Shown here: positions 1-7,684 of the stretch, piece by piece
Position numbering within the stretch: position 1 is the stretch's first letter
How the letters are laid out: every line of letters begins with the position of its first letter
Assembly (NCBI RefSeq): GCF_003569915.1
Contig: NZ_KZ984467.1
Location: 1 to 59,705 of the forward strand
Length of the DNA: 59,705 nucleotides
Direction: 5' to 3'
Origin: Comamonas testosteroni
Lineage (GTDB): Bacteria > Pseudomonadota > Gammaproteobacteria > Burkholderiales > Burkholderiaceae_C
The notes under the pieces: model-generated
Seen by the model: the letters and a program-made list of their open reading frames with translations, nothing else
Databases searched by the model: none
Told to the model about the DNA's origin: nothing
Made by a program: the position numbers and the translations under genes

Positions 1-667
1 TGACGCCTTCGGGCGCACCGGCCACGCGCGCCAGCACCAGGTGGACGATGTTGTCCGCCATATCGTGCTCACCGTAGGTGATGAAGATCTTGGTGCCGAA
101 GACCTTGTAGGAGCCGTCAGCTTGGGGGTCGGCCTTGGTGCGCACCAGCGCCAGATCAGAGCCTGCCTGCGGCTCGGTCAGGTTCATGGTGCCGGTCCAC
201 TCGCCGGTGACGAGTTTTTCCAGGTAAGTGGCCTTGAGTGCATCGCTGCCAGCGGTCAGCAGCGCTTCGATCGCGCCATCGGTCAGCAGCGGGCACAGCG
301 CAAAGCTCAGGTTGGCGCTGTTGAGCATCTCAATGCAGGCGGCGCCAATGGTCTTGGGCAGGCCCTGACCGCCAAAGTCGGCGGGGTGCTGCAGGCCTTG
401 CCAGCCGCCTTCGGCGTACTGCTTGAAGGCATCGACAAAACCGGCAGTGGTGGTGACCTTGCCGTCCTTCCAGGATGAGGGGTTTACATCGCCGGGCACG
501 TTCAGGGGGGCGACCACGCCTTCGCAGAGCTTGGCGCATTCTTCGAGCACGGCCTGTGCGGTTTCCAGGCCTGCTTCTTCAAAGCCGGGGATTTGCGCGA
601 TCTGCTCGATCTGGGCCAGATGCTGCATGTCGAACAGCATGTCCTTGATGGGGGCGGTGTATGTCAT
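1..667 (-). CDS. Acyl-CoA dehydrogenase, N-terminal part (runs off left edge)
   Basis: The minus strand reads from an ATG at 667 for 222 codons without a stop and leaves the window at its left edge. The product begins MTYTAPIKDMLFDM, a start typical of the roughly 600-residue FadE-like acyl-CoA dehydrogenases with an extra C-terminal domain. It carries the FAD-binding loop signature (NLTEPQAGSDLA, then TKIFITYGEHD). The family oxidises acyl-CoA to trans-2-enoyl-CoA and passes electrons to ETF. An AGGAG ribosome binding site lies about 10 bases upstream of the ATG. The gene diverges from the catabolic operon at 1051 and shares a 383-base control region with it, including a perfect 14-base palindrome. 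Substrate chain length cannot be read from this fragment. Confidence 0.88.
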   Translation of the reverse strand, partial: MTYTAPIKDMLFDMQHLAQIEQIAQIPGFEEAGLETAQAVLEECAKLCEGVVAPLNVPGDVNPSSWKDGKVTTTAGFVDAFKQYAEGGWQGLQHPADFGGQGLPKTIGAACIEMLNSANLSFALCPLLTDGAIEALLTAGSDALKATYLEKLVTGEWTGTMNLTEPQAGSDLALVRTKADPQADGSYKVFGTKIFITYGEHDMADNIVHLVLARVAGAPEGV

Positions 668-1050
668 CGTGATTGACTCCTGAAGTGCGGGCACAGGCTG
701 CGTGGCCTGGCTCTTTGTGCGATATCTATGTGACGTTTACGTAAACGGCAGCGATTTTAGGCTGCACCAGCCGGGACGCTGCAATCTCCCCGTGGCTGCG
801 TGCGCTGTTCAGTTTCATGCAAGTTGCAGTCGCTAGCGACAAAAACCTTGCGGGGCCTGCATTCCAGCGGGATTTGCGGGACTAGGTGTTTACCTTGTAT
901 GTCGCTAAAAGAAAAAACTTTGGCGCGTATCGAGAAATTTAATTTGAGCCGTCTTCTACATTGAGATCCAGCGCCACCGGCCACAGAGATGGATGCAAAC
1001 CGTCCGGCCAAGCTTTGCATCAAAGCGCGCACTGATCACGGAGACGACCC
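668..1050. other. Divergent control region between acyl-CoA dehydrogenase and MFS operon
   Basis: These 383 bases contain no convincing gene; a 91-codon minus-strand frame at 757-1032 has no family-like features. The region should hold promoters for both directions. The only strong signal is the palindrome at 734-747. Confidence 0.6.
734..747. promoter_or_regulatory. Perfect 14-base palindrome, probable operator
   Basis: CGTTTACGTAAACG is its own reverse complement. It lies 67 bases upstream of the acyl-CoA dehydrogenase start, where an operator for that gene would be expected. Motifs of this ACGTTTACGT type are, as I recall, reported for regulators of acyl-CoA and branched-chain catabolism in proteobacteria (LiuR or FadP type). 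That link is from memory and unverified, and no such regulator is encoded in the window. Confidence 0.5.
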
Positions 1051-2415
1051 ATGCTTGCACCCGAAGCAGACCCCCATGCCAACCTCAGCAATGACTATGC
1101 AGTCAGCCGCCCGCGTGCCTGGTTTGCATTTGCCATGATTTTTCTGCTCATGCTCTCGGACTATATCGACCGGCAGATCGTGGTGTCGCTGTTTCCCCAT
1201 CTCAAGGACGAGTGGGGTCTGTCGGACAAGCAACTGGGCGCGCTGGTGTCGGTGATCTCGGTGGTGGTTGCCGTGGGTGGCCTGCCTGTGGCTTTGATGG
1301 CGGACCGCTTTGGCCGCGTCAAAGGCATTGTGGCCATGGCCTCGGTCTGGAGCATGGCCACCATTGCCTGCATGTTTGCGCGCAACTACGGCCAGTTGTT
1401 CGCCGCACGGGCCGTGGTGGGGCTGGGTGAGACGGGTTATGGCGCCGTGGGCTCGGCCCTGGTCAATGGTCTGTTTCCACGGCGGCTGCATTCCACGCTG
1501 CTGGGTGCTTTTTTTGCTGCATCGGCGCTGGGCGCAGTGCTTGGCGTGATGCTGGGCGGCTTTATCGCCGACCACTGGGGCTGGCGCGCCGCCTTTGGCG
1601 CCGTGGGCTTTCCGGGTCTCATCATGGCCTTGCTGTTCATGCTGGTGCCTGATTACAAGAGCGTGATGGTGAAGTTCGCGCCCCAGATACAAAGCCGCAG
1701 CCCCGGTGCTTTTATCAAGCGCCTCTATACCGCCTTGACCAATGGGCCGACGCTGCTGTGGGTCTGCCTGGCCGGGGCTTGCCAGTTGATTGTGGTGTCC
1801 ACCGTCTGGGCCTGGATGCCCAGCTTCTTCAACCGCTACCACGGCATGGATGCCACCAGCGCAGCTAGGCATGCGGCGCTGGTCGTGCTGTGCTGCGCCG
1901 TGGGCGCGCTGTTCTGGGGCTGGGTGGCAGACCGCATCAGCGTGCGCCGCCCGCGCAACAAGTTGCTGGCCATGTGTGTGCTGACGCTGCTGACCTTTGT
2001 GGTGCTGACCTGCGCCTTTGTCGCTGCCATCTCGGCCAATCTGCAGTACGCACTAATTTTGCTGGGCAGCTTTCTCATGACCTGCACCGTGGGTGTGACG
2101 AGCAGCACCGTGCTCAATGTCACCCATCCGGGCTTGCGCGCCACGGGCAGCGCGGTGCTGGCGCTGTTTCAAAACCTGTTCGGTCTGGCCGTTGGCCCGT
2201 TTGTGGGTGGATTGATTTCCGATACCTGGGGCTTGAACACTGCGCTGGCAGCGATTCCTTCAATAGCAATTCTGTCAGCTGTCTGTTTCTGGAAAGCGTC
2301 GCGCAGCTACGAAGTCGATATGGCGCTGGTAGCCGCCGCAGTGCAAGAAGAAGCTCAGGGCATCGAACCCCGAGCCAGCATTCCCCTGATGCGCCCGCTG
2401 CCCGCACAGGCCTGA
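1051..2415 (+). CDS. MFS transporter, first of two close paralogues
   Basis: This 454-residue inner-membrane protein belongs to the major facilitator superfamily and probably imports an organic acid with protons. A hydrophilic N-terminus is followed by about 12 membrane spans. The loop between spans 2 and 3 has the MFS signature ADRFGRVK, and HWGWRAAF follows span 5. The start is supported by GGAG 9 bases upstream. It is very similar along its length to the transporter at 12896, sharing DYIDRQI, SDKQLGALVS and ADRFGRVK, and even the bases gatcacggagac before the start. It heads the operon that continues with the quinone oxidoreductase at 2489. The substrate is not evident; the context suggests the compound degraded by the operon. 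Confidence 0.9.
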   Translation: MLAPEADPHANLSNDYAVSRPRAWFAFAMIFLLMLSDYIDRQIVVSLFPHLKDEWGLSDKQLGALVSVISVVVAVGGLPVALMADRFGRVKGIVAMASVWSMATIACMFARNYGQLFAARAVVGLGETGYGAVGSALVNGLFPRRLHSTLLGAFFAASALGAVLGVMLGGFIADHWGWRAAFGAVGFPGLIMALLFMLVPDYKSVMVKFAPQIQSRSPGAFIKRLYTALTNGPTLLWVCLAGACQLIVVSTVWAWMPSFFNRYHGMDATSAARHAALVVLCCAVGALFWGWVADRISVRRPRNKLLAMCVLTLLTFVVLTCAFVAAISANLQYALILLGSFLMTCTVGVTSSTVLNVTHPGLRATGSAVLALFQNLFGLAVGPFVGGLISDTWGLNTALAAIPSIAILSAVCFWKASRSYEVDMALVAAAVQEEAQGIEPRASIPLMRPLPAQA

Positions 2416-2488
2416 TTTTCATCACGATTTCGAGCGGCTGCACGAAGATGCAGCGCGCACTGGACATTGGCATTTGACTGGAGTTTGT

Positions 2489-3472
2489 ATGGCCAAGATC
2501 ACCCGTTTTTATGAAGTTGGCGGCCCCGAAGTGCTGCGCTACGAAGAGGTGCAGGTGGGCGACCCCGGCCCCGGCCAGGTACGTCTGGCGCATAGCGCAG
2601 TGGCGCTGAATTTTGCCGACACCTATTTCCGCAGCGGCCTGTACCCCGCGCAGTCCCTGCCTTCTGGCGTGGGCAGCGAAGCCTGCGGCACCATCACCGC
2701 CGTGGGCGAGGGCGTGACCCAGTTCAAGGTCGGTGACCGCGTGACCTATACCGGTGCCTACAACACGCTGGGGGCGTACAGCACGGAGCGCCTGATCGAT
2801 GCCGCGCCGCTGATGCGCCTGCCCGACGCGATTGACTTTGAAACCGCTGCTGCCATCACCATGCGCGGCCTGACGGCGGCCTATCTGATGCGCCGCATCT
2901 GGGAGTTCAAGAAGGGCGACACCATCTTGCTGCACGCCGCAGCAGGGGGCGTGGGCCTGCTGGTGTCGCAATGGGCCAAGCTTGAAGGTCTGAACGTGAT
3001 CGGCACCGTCTCCAGCGATGCTAAGGCCGAAGTGGCCAAGGCCCATGGCTGCGACCACACCATTAACTACAGCCACGAAGACGTGGCCCAGCGCGTGCGC
3101 GAGCTGACAGGCGGCGTGGGCGTGAATGCGGTGTTCGACAGCGTGGGCAAGGACACGTTTGAAGGCTCGCTCAACAACTTGAAACGCCGTGGCCTGATGG
3201 TCTGCCTGGGCACGGCGTCCGGCCCCATTGCGCCGTTTAACCCGCAGTTGCTGGCCCAGAAGGGCTCGCTGTTTCTCACGCGTCCTGCATCGGCGGATTA
3301 CATCGCCAACCCCGAAGAAAAGGCCGAACTGGCCCGCGAGCTGTTCACCCATGTGGCCGAGGGCCGCATCAAGGTCGATATCAGCAAGCGCTACGAGCTG
3401 GCCGATGCCGTGCAGGCCCACCGTGACCTAGAGGGTCGAAAGATTGTCGGCTCGGCCATCTTCACGCTTTAA
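2489..3472 (+). CDS. NADPH:quinone oxidoreductase family (zinc-free MDR)
   Basis: This 327-residue protein resembles QOR/zeta-crystallin medium-chain reductases, which transfer hydride from NADPH to quinones or activated double bonds. It starts MAKITRFYEVGGPEVL. The Rossmann motif AAAGGVGLLVSQWAKL sits near residues 151-166, and structural-zinc cysteines are absent, as expected for this branch. I chose the ATG at 2489 rather than an upstream in-frame codon at 2474 because GGAG precedes it and MAKITRF is the usual family start. It lies 73 bases after the transporter and 46 before the dioxygenase, in the same operon. The physiological substrate is unknown. Confidence 0.88.
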   Translation: MAKITRFYEVGGPEVLRYEEVQVGDPGPGQVRLAHSAVALNFADTYFRSGLYPAQSLPSGVGSEACGTITAVGEGVTQFKVGDRVTYTGAYNTLGAYSTERLIDAAPLMRLPDAIDFETAAAITMRGLTAAYLMRRIWEFKKGDTILLHAAAGGVGLLVSQWAKLEGLNVIGTVSSDAKAEVAKAHGCDHTINYSHEDVAQRVRELTGGVGVNAVFDSVGKDTFEGSLNNLKRRGLMVCLGTASGPIAPFNPQLLAQKGSLFLTRPASADYIANPEEKAELARELFTHVAEGRIKVDISKRYELADAVQAHRDLEGRKIVGSAIFTL

Positions 3473-3518
3473 ACCCAGCTTCTAAACCGACCTGACAGAG
3501 AACAGGAGGAGACAAACC

Positions 3519-4367
3519 ATGAAAGTAGAACAACTGAGCTGCGCGATTGGCGCTGAACTGACGGGCGTGAATCTGGCCGATGCCGTGCATGACGAGGCGC
3601 TGTTTGGCGAAATTCGTCAGGCGCTGTTCAAGCACCGCGTGGTCTTCCTGCGCGATCAAAACATCAGCCGCGCCGAGCATGTGGCGTTTGCGCGCAAGTT
3701 TGGCGAGCTGGAAGACCACCCCGTGGTGGGAAGTGACCCCGAAAACCCCGGGCTGGTGCAGATCTACAAGAACCCCGAGCAGCCACTGGACCGCTACGAA
3801 AACGCCTGGCATTCGGACACCACCTGGCGCGAAGCCCCGCAGTTCGGCGCCGTGCTGCGCTGCGTGGAATGCCCCCCCGTGGGTGGCGACACCATGTGGG
3901 CCAATATGGTGCTTGCCTATGAAAAGCTGCCCGAGGGCGTGAAAGAGCAGATCAAGGACCTGCGCGCACGTCACAGCATCGAGTTCAGCTTTGGCGCGGC
4001 CATGCCGATTGAAAAACGTCTGGCTCTCAAGGCCCAGTACCCGGACCCCGAGCATCCCGTGGTGCGCACCCATGCCGAAACCGGCGAGAAGATTCTGTAT
4101 GTGAACGGCTTTACCACCCACTTCACCAACTACCACACCGCTGCCCGTGTGCGTGTGGGTCAGGACCACACCCATGGCGCGACCGATCTGCTGCGCTATC
4201 TGATCAGCCAGGCGCAGATTCCCGAGTACCAGGTGCGCTGGCGCTGGAAGCCCAACAGCATCGCCATCTGGGATAACTGCGCCACCCAGCACTACGCGGT
4301 GATGGACTACCCGGCCTGCCACCGCAAGATGGAGCGCGCGGGCATCATCGGCACGCGCCCGTTCTGA
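3519..4367 (+). CDS. TauD/TfdA-family Fe(II)/2-oxoglutarate dioxygenase
   Basis: The 282-residue product belongs to the TauD/TfdA family, which hydroxylates a substrate while turning 2-oxoglutarate into succinate, often cleaving an ether or sulfonate bond. The iron-binding facial triad is visible: His98 and Asp100 in AWHSDTTWREAP, and His258 in DNCATQHYAV. The 2-oxoglutarate-binding arginine should lie in the C-terminal HRKMERAG stretch. Length is normal for the family. AGGAGGAG precedes the ATG. The next gene starts 17 bases beyond the stop, so they are probably co-translated. The family cannot be narrowed to taurine, 2,4-D or another substrate from the sequence, and no sulfonate transport genes are nearby. 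Confidence 0.9.
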   Translation: MKVEQLSCAIGAELTGVNLADAVHDEALFGEIRQALFKHRVVFLRDQNISRAEHVAFARKFGELEDHPVVGSDPENPGLVQIYKNPEQPLDRYENAWHSDTTWREAPQFGAVLRCVECPPVGGDTMWANMVLAYEKLPEGVKEQIKDLRARHSIEFSFGAAMPIEKRLALKAQYPDPEHPVVRTHAETGEKILYVNGFTTHFTNYHTAARVRVGQDHTHGATDLLRYLISQAQIPEYQVRWRWKPNSIAIWDNCATQHYAVMDYPACHRKMERAGIIGTRPF

Positions 4368-4384
4368 TGGAAGAGGGCACAGCG

Positions 4385-4954
4385 ATGACATTGCCTGCAG
4401 ACATTCAGTACGTGATCGTCCCCGGTCTGCGCGACCATGTGGAGGAGCACTGGCAGACCCATCTGGCGCGGCAGTTGCCGGCCAGCGTGACCGTGCCGCC
4501 GCTGGAGCATGACAAGCTCAGCCGCGCAGCGCGTGTGCAGGCTCTGCAAAGCACGCTGCAGGCTGTGCAGGGCCCGGTGGTGCTGGTCGCGCACAGCGCA
4601 GGCTGCATCACCACCGTGCACTGGGCGCAGCAATATCCGCAGCAGGCCGCGCGCATCAAGGCTGCGCTGCTGGCCACACCGGCCGATGTGGAGCGGCCCA
4701 TGCCCGAGGGCTACCCCAGACCGGAGCAGTTGCTGGCCCATGGCTGGTGCCCGATACCGCGCCAGCCGCTGCCTTTTCCGGCGCTGGTGGCCGCCAGCCG
4801 CAATGACCCGCTGGCAAGCTTTGAGCGCCTGCAGCAACTGGCGCAGGACTGGGGCGCGCAACTGGTCGATCTCGGTGATGTCGGTCACCTTAATCCTGCA
4901 GCAGGCTATGGCCCTTGGGACGGCGCAATGCCGCTGCTGCAGCAAATTCTGTGA
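4385..4954 (+). CDS. RBBP9/YdeN-family alpha/beta hydrolase
   Basis: This 189-residue protein looks like a small serine hydrolase of the RBBP9/YdeN family. It begins with beta strand YVIVPGLRD followed by EEHWQTHLARQL, the usual family opening. The nucleophile elbow is VLVAHSAGC, with Ser in the G/A-x-S-x-G position, and a late GDVGHLN supplies the catalytic His. I placed the start at 4385, preceded by GAAGAGGG, rather than at the ATG overlapping the previous stop at 4367. The substrate is unknown. Its place directly behind the dioxygenase suggests it hydrolyses an ester or lactone intermediate, or has a support role. Confidence 0.8.
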   Translation: MTLPADIQYVIVPGLRDHVEEHWQTHLARQLPASVTVPPLEHDKLSRAARVQALQSTLQAVQGPVVLVAHSAGCITTVHWAQQYPQQAARIKAALLATPADVERPMPEGYPRPEQLLAHGWCPIPRQPLPFPALVAASRNDPLASFERLQQLAQDWGAQLVDLGDVGHLNPAAGYGPWDGAMPLLQQIL

Positions 4955-4964
4955 GTCTGTTTTT

Positions 4965-5606
4965 ATGAAGCCCATGCTGACGGTTGATTTTTCGCTGGAC
5001 CTGATCTGCCCCTGGTGCTGGATCGGGCTGCGCAATCTGCAGGCTGCACGCGCGCAGTGGCTGCAGCGCCATGCGGGCCAGCCGCTGCAGATTCGCTGGC
5101 ATGCAGAGACCTTGCTGCCGCAGATTCCGGAGCAGGGCGTGCCCTATCAGGCTTTTTATGAAGCGCGACTGGGCGGCCCGCGCGCCGTGGAAGCACGCCG
5201 CGCCCAGGTGCGCGCTGCCGCGCAGGCGGCGGGGCTGGAAATCAACCACGGTCTGATTCAGACCTTTCCGAACACGCGGCGCGTCTGTGCGTTGGTGAAC
5301 TATGCCCAGACCCAGCTGGACGCGGAGGCCATGACGGCTTTTGTCGAGTCGATCTTTGCGGCCTATTTTGTGCAGGGCCGCGATATAGGTTCGCCCGTTG
5401 TGCTGCAGGAACTTGCCGATGCTGCGGAGCTGGTCTGGAATGCTGCCGATTTTGATGCAGAGCGCTACCAGAGCGATCAGGGCCCTATGGGCGGCGTGCC
5501 GCATATGGTGTTCAACCAGCGTTTGCAGGTCACGGGCGCAGTCGCGCCTGCCGAGCTGCTGCGCGCCATGGAGCATGCCTGTGCTGCAGACCGCAACCTT
5601 GCCTGA
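4965..5606 (+). CDS. DsbA-family (FrnE-like) oxidoreductase
   Basis: The 213-residue product has a thioredoxin-fold DsbA domain with a CPWC motif near its N-terminus (VDFSLDLICPWCWIGLRNL). This matches the cytoplasmic FrnE/2-hydroxychromene-2-carboxylate isomerase-like group; no signal peptide is present. The C-terminal GGVPHMVFNQRLQVTGA is the cis-proline and substrate loop of the fold. The start at 4965 is 10 bases after the previous stop; an ATG at 4974 is an alternative. Its last 32 bases overlap the start of the Rieske gene, implying coupled translation. In a catabolic operon it could be a glutathione- or thiol-dependent isomerase, but the CPWC pair favours redox activity. Confidence 0.82.
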   Translation: MKPMLTVDFSLDLICPWCWIGLRNLQAARAQWLQRHAGQPLQIRWHAETLLPQIPEQGVPYQAFYEARLGGPRAVEARRAQVRAAAQAAGLEINHGLIQTFPNTRRVCALVNYAQTQLDAEAMTAFVESIFAAYFVQGRDIGSPVVLQELADAAELVWNAADFDAERYQSDQGPMGGVPHMVFNQRLQVTGAVAPAELLRAMEHACAADRNLA

Positions 5607-5916
5607 AAGCACGCTGATACCGGCAGGGGCTGCCAGCGACCTGCCGCCAGGTGCACGCAAGCTGGTCTTCAGGCCCGATGGCCAGACCATTTTGCTGCTC
5701 AAAGTCGAAGGCGAGTTCTATGCCATGGACAACAGTTGCCCCCATGCGGGCGCATCCATGGCCAGCGGCCAGTGCGAGGGCCACACCATCAGCTGCCCCG
5801 CGCATGGGCTGAAGTTCAACATCAGGAGCGGCCAGTGCACGGCGTCGCCTGGGTTGCTGATTCCTTTGTATGAAACCCTGATACTGGAAGGCGAGCTGTG
5901 GCTCCGACTGAGTTGA
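5575..5916 (+). CDS. Rieske [2Fe-2S] ferredoxin-like protein
   Basis: This 113-residue protein has both halves of a Rieske cluster site: CPHAGASM and, about 20 residues later, CPAHGLKFN. It is the size of the small ferredoxins that feed electrons to ring-hydroxylating or other non-haem oxygenases (NirD/BphF type). The start at 5575 lies inside the end of the preceding gene in another frame, so the two genes overlap by 32 bases. There is no Rieske oxygenase alpha subunit or ferredoxin reductase in the window. Its electron partner must therefore be elsewhere, or the protein serves another enzyme of this operon. Confidence 0.85.
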   Translation: MPVLQTATLPESTLIPAGAASDLPPGARKLVFRPDGQTILLLKVEGEFYAMDNSCPHAGASMASGQCEGHTISCPAHGLKFNIRSGQCTASPGLLIPLYETLILEGELWLRLS

Positions 5917-5956
5917 GCGGCCGCTCCGTTACCCGTTTTTTCCTGTGCAAGAAGCT

Positions 5957-7609
5957 ATGACCTCCAATGCCAATCTGCTGACGCCCACACCCTCGGCGTA
6001 CACCTATCCCTTGCTGATCAAGCAATTGCTGATCAATGCCATGAGCTTGCATGCGGACCAGGAGATCTCTTATCGCGGCCAGATGCACTACACCTACCGC
6101 GACTTTCGCCAGCGCATCGGCCAGCTGGCCAGCACTCTGACGGCTCTGGATGTACGCCAGGGCAGCACCGTGGCCGTGATGGACTGGGACAGCCACCGCT
6201 ATCTGGAGAGCTATTTCGGCATCCCCATGATGGGCGCGACCCTGTTCACCGTGAACGTGCGCCTGTCACCCGCGCAGATTCTCTACACACTCAAGGACGC
6301 GGACACCGATGTGCTGCTGGTGCACACCGACTTCCTGCCCGTGATCGAGGAAATTCGCGCCCAGCTGCCGCAGATTCGCCATATCGTGGTGCTGTCCGAT
6401 GATGGTGCCATGCCCCAGACCTCTTTTGCCGTGGCTGGTGAATACGAGGCGCTGGTGAGCAAAGCTGATGCAGGCTACGACTTCCCCGAGCTGCACGAAG
6501 ACACCAAGGCCGTCACCTTCTACACCACCGGCACCACGGGCGACCCCAAGGGCGTGTGCTACAGCCATCGCCATATCGTCATGCACGCCATGGCCACCGG
6601 CATGAGCCTGTGTTCGCCCATGGGTGAGCAGCGCCTGCACCGTGGCGATGTCTATATGCCCATCACTCCCATGTTCCATGTGATGGGCTGGGGCATTCCG
6701 TACATCGCCGTCATGCTGGGCCTACGTACCGTGTTGCCGGGCCGCTATCTGCCCGATGTGCTGCTCAAGCTGCGTGAGACCGAGAAAGTCACTTTCTCGC
6801 ACTGCGTGCCCACCATCTTGCAAATGCTGCTCATGGGAGCGGACAAGACGGGGCAGGACCTGAGCGGCTGGAAGGTCATCATCGGCGGCTCTGCCCTGCC
6901 TGCGGGCCTGTGCGAGGCGGCTCTGGCCAAGGGCATGGATGTGTTTGCGGGCTATGGCATGTCCGAAACCGGCCCCGTGGTTTCGCTGGCGCTGGCACCC
7001 ACGGGCAAGGTGCAGAGCAAGGCCGAAGACCTGCGCCTGCGCAGCTCCACCGGCATGCCGTCGCTGATGGTGGATTTTCGCGTGGTCGATGAAGACATGA
7101 ACGATGTTCCACGCGACGGTATCTCACGCGGCGAGATCGTGCTGCGCAGCCCCTCGCTCACGCCGATTTACTTCAAGAAGCCCGAGGCCTCGGAAGAACT
7201 CTGGCGCGGCGGCTATCTGCATACGCAGGACATTGCCGTCATGCACCCCGACGGCATGGTGCAAATCGTGGACCGGCTCAAGGACGTGATCAAGACCGGC
7301 GGTGAATGGGTGTCGTCCATCGAGGTCGAAGGCCTGATCACCCAGGTGCCGGGCGTGCAGGAAGCTGCCGTGATTGGCGTGCCCGATGCCAAGTGGGGTG
7401 AGCGCCCCATGGCCTTTGTCGTGGCCTCTGCCGATGTTCAGCCTGAAACCATCCGCGCGCATCTTCAGGCTCATGTGCAGGCCAAGCGCATCAGCGCCTA
7501 TGCCGTGCCCGAGCTGGAACGCATCTGCCTGGTTGCCGAGATTCCCAAGACCAGCGTGGGCAAGATCAACAAAAAGCTGCTGCGTGAGAATCTTCCAGCA
7601 GCGGTTTAA
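5957..7609 (+). CDS. Fatty-acyl/organic-acid CoA ligase (AMP-forming)
   Basis: The 550-residue product is an ANL-superfamily ligase that makes an acyl-CoA from a carboxylic acid, ATP and CoA through an acyl-adenylate. The P-loop-like core TTGTTGDPKGVCYSHR lies near residues 188-203. GYGMSETGP and the hinge motif DRLKDVIKTGGEW follow, and the C-terminal catalytic lysine is in PKTSVGKINKK. It resembles medium-chain ligases of the AlkK type. I chose the ATG at 5957 over a GTG at 5945, though neither has a strong ribosome binding site. It probably activates the acid delivered by the operon before thiolysis by the downstream thiolase. The substrate cannot be read from the sequence. Confidence 0.9.
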   Translation: MTSNANLLTPTPSAYTYPLLIKQLLINAMSLHADQEISYRGQMHYTYRDFRQRIGQLASTLTALDVRQGSTVAVMDWDSHRYLESYFGIPMMGATLFTVNVRLSPAQILYTLKDADTDVLLVHTDFLPVIEEIRAQLPQIRHIVVLSDDGAMPQTSFAVAGEYEALVSKADAGYDFPELHEDTKAVTFYTTGTTGDPKGVCYSHRHIVMHAMATGMSLCSPMGEQRLHRGDVYMPITPMFHVMGWGIPYIAVMLGLRTVLPGRYLPDVLLKLRETEKVTFSHCVPTILQMLLMGADKTGQDLSGWKVIIGGSALPAGLCEAALAKGMDVFAGYGMSETGPVVSLALAPTGKVQSKAEDLRLRSSTGMPSLMVDFRVVDEDMNDVPRDGISRGEIVLRSPSLTPIYFKKPEASEELWRGGYLHTQDIAVMHPDGMVQIVDRLKDVIKTGGEWVSSIEVEGLITQVPGVQEAAVIGVPDAKWGERPMAFVVASADVQPETIRAHLQAHVQAKRISAYAVPELERICLVAEIPKTSVGKINKKLLRENLPAAV

Positions 7610-7612
7610 GTG

Positions 7613-7666
7613 AAATCAGCTTCTAGTCCACACAAGATATGGGCTAAGTGCTACTGTTTTTGAATA
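7613..7666 (+). repeat. 54-bp AT-rich interspersed repeat, copy A
   Basis: This diverged copy fills most of the gap between the ligase and the thiolase. It shares the shape of the family: AAAT, then GC..TCTAGTC, a variable centre, GGCTA and a GCTA core followed by an A/T tract. It is best compared with the copy at 14250. Confidence 0.5.
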
Positions 7667-7684
7667 TTTTCTGAAAGACCAACC

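Noticed and set aside
1036..1872. Long minus-strand frame opposite the first MFS gene, and a similar one at 12881-14203 opposite the second
   Set aside because: Both are antisense shadows of high-GC coding sequence; the products are His/Gln/Arg-rich with no family features, and they mirror each other only because the MFS genes are paralogues.
2120..3421. 433-codon minus-strand frame opposite the quinone oxidoreductase
   Set aside because: The plus-strand gene has a clear Rossmann motif and start site; the antisense product shows no recognisable motif.
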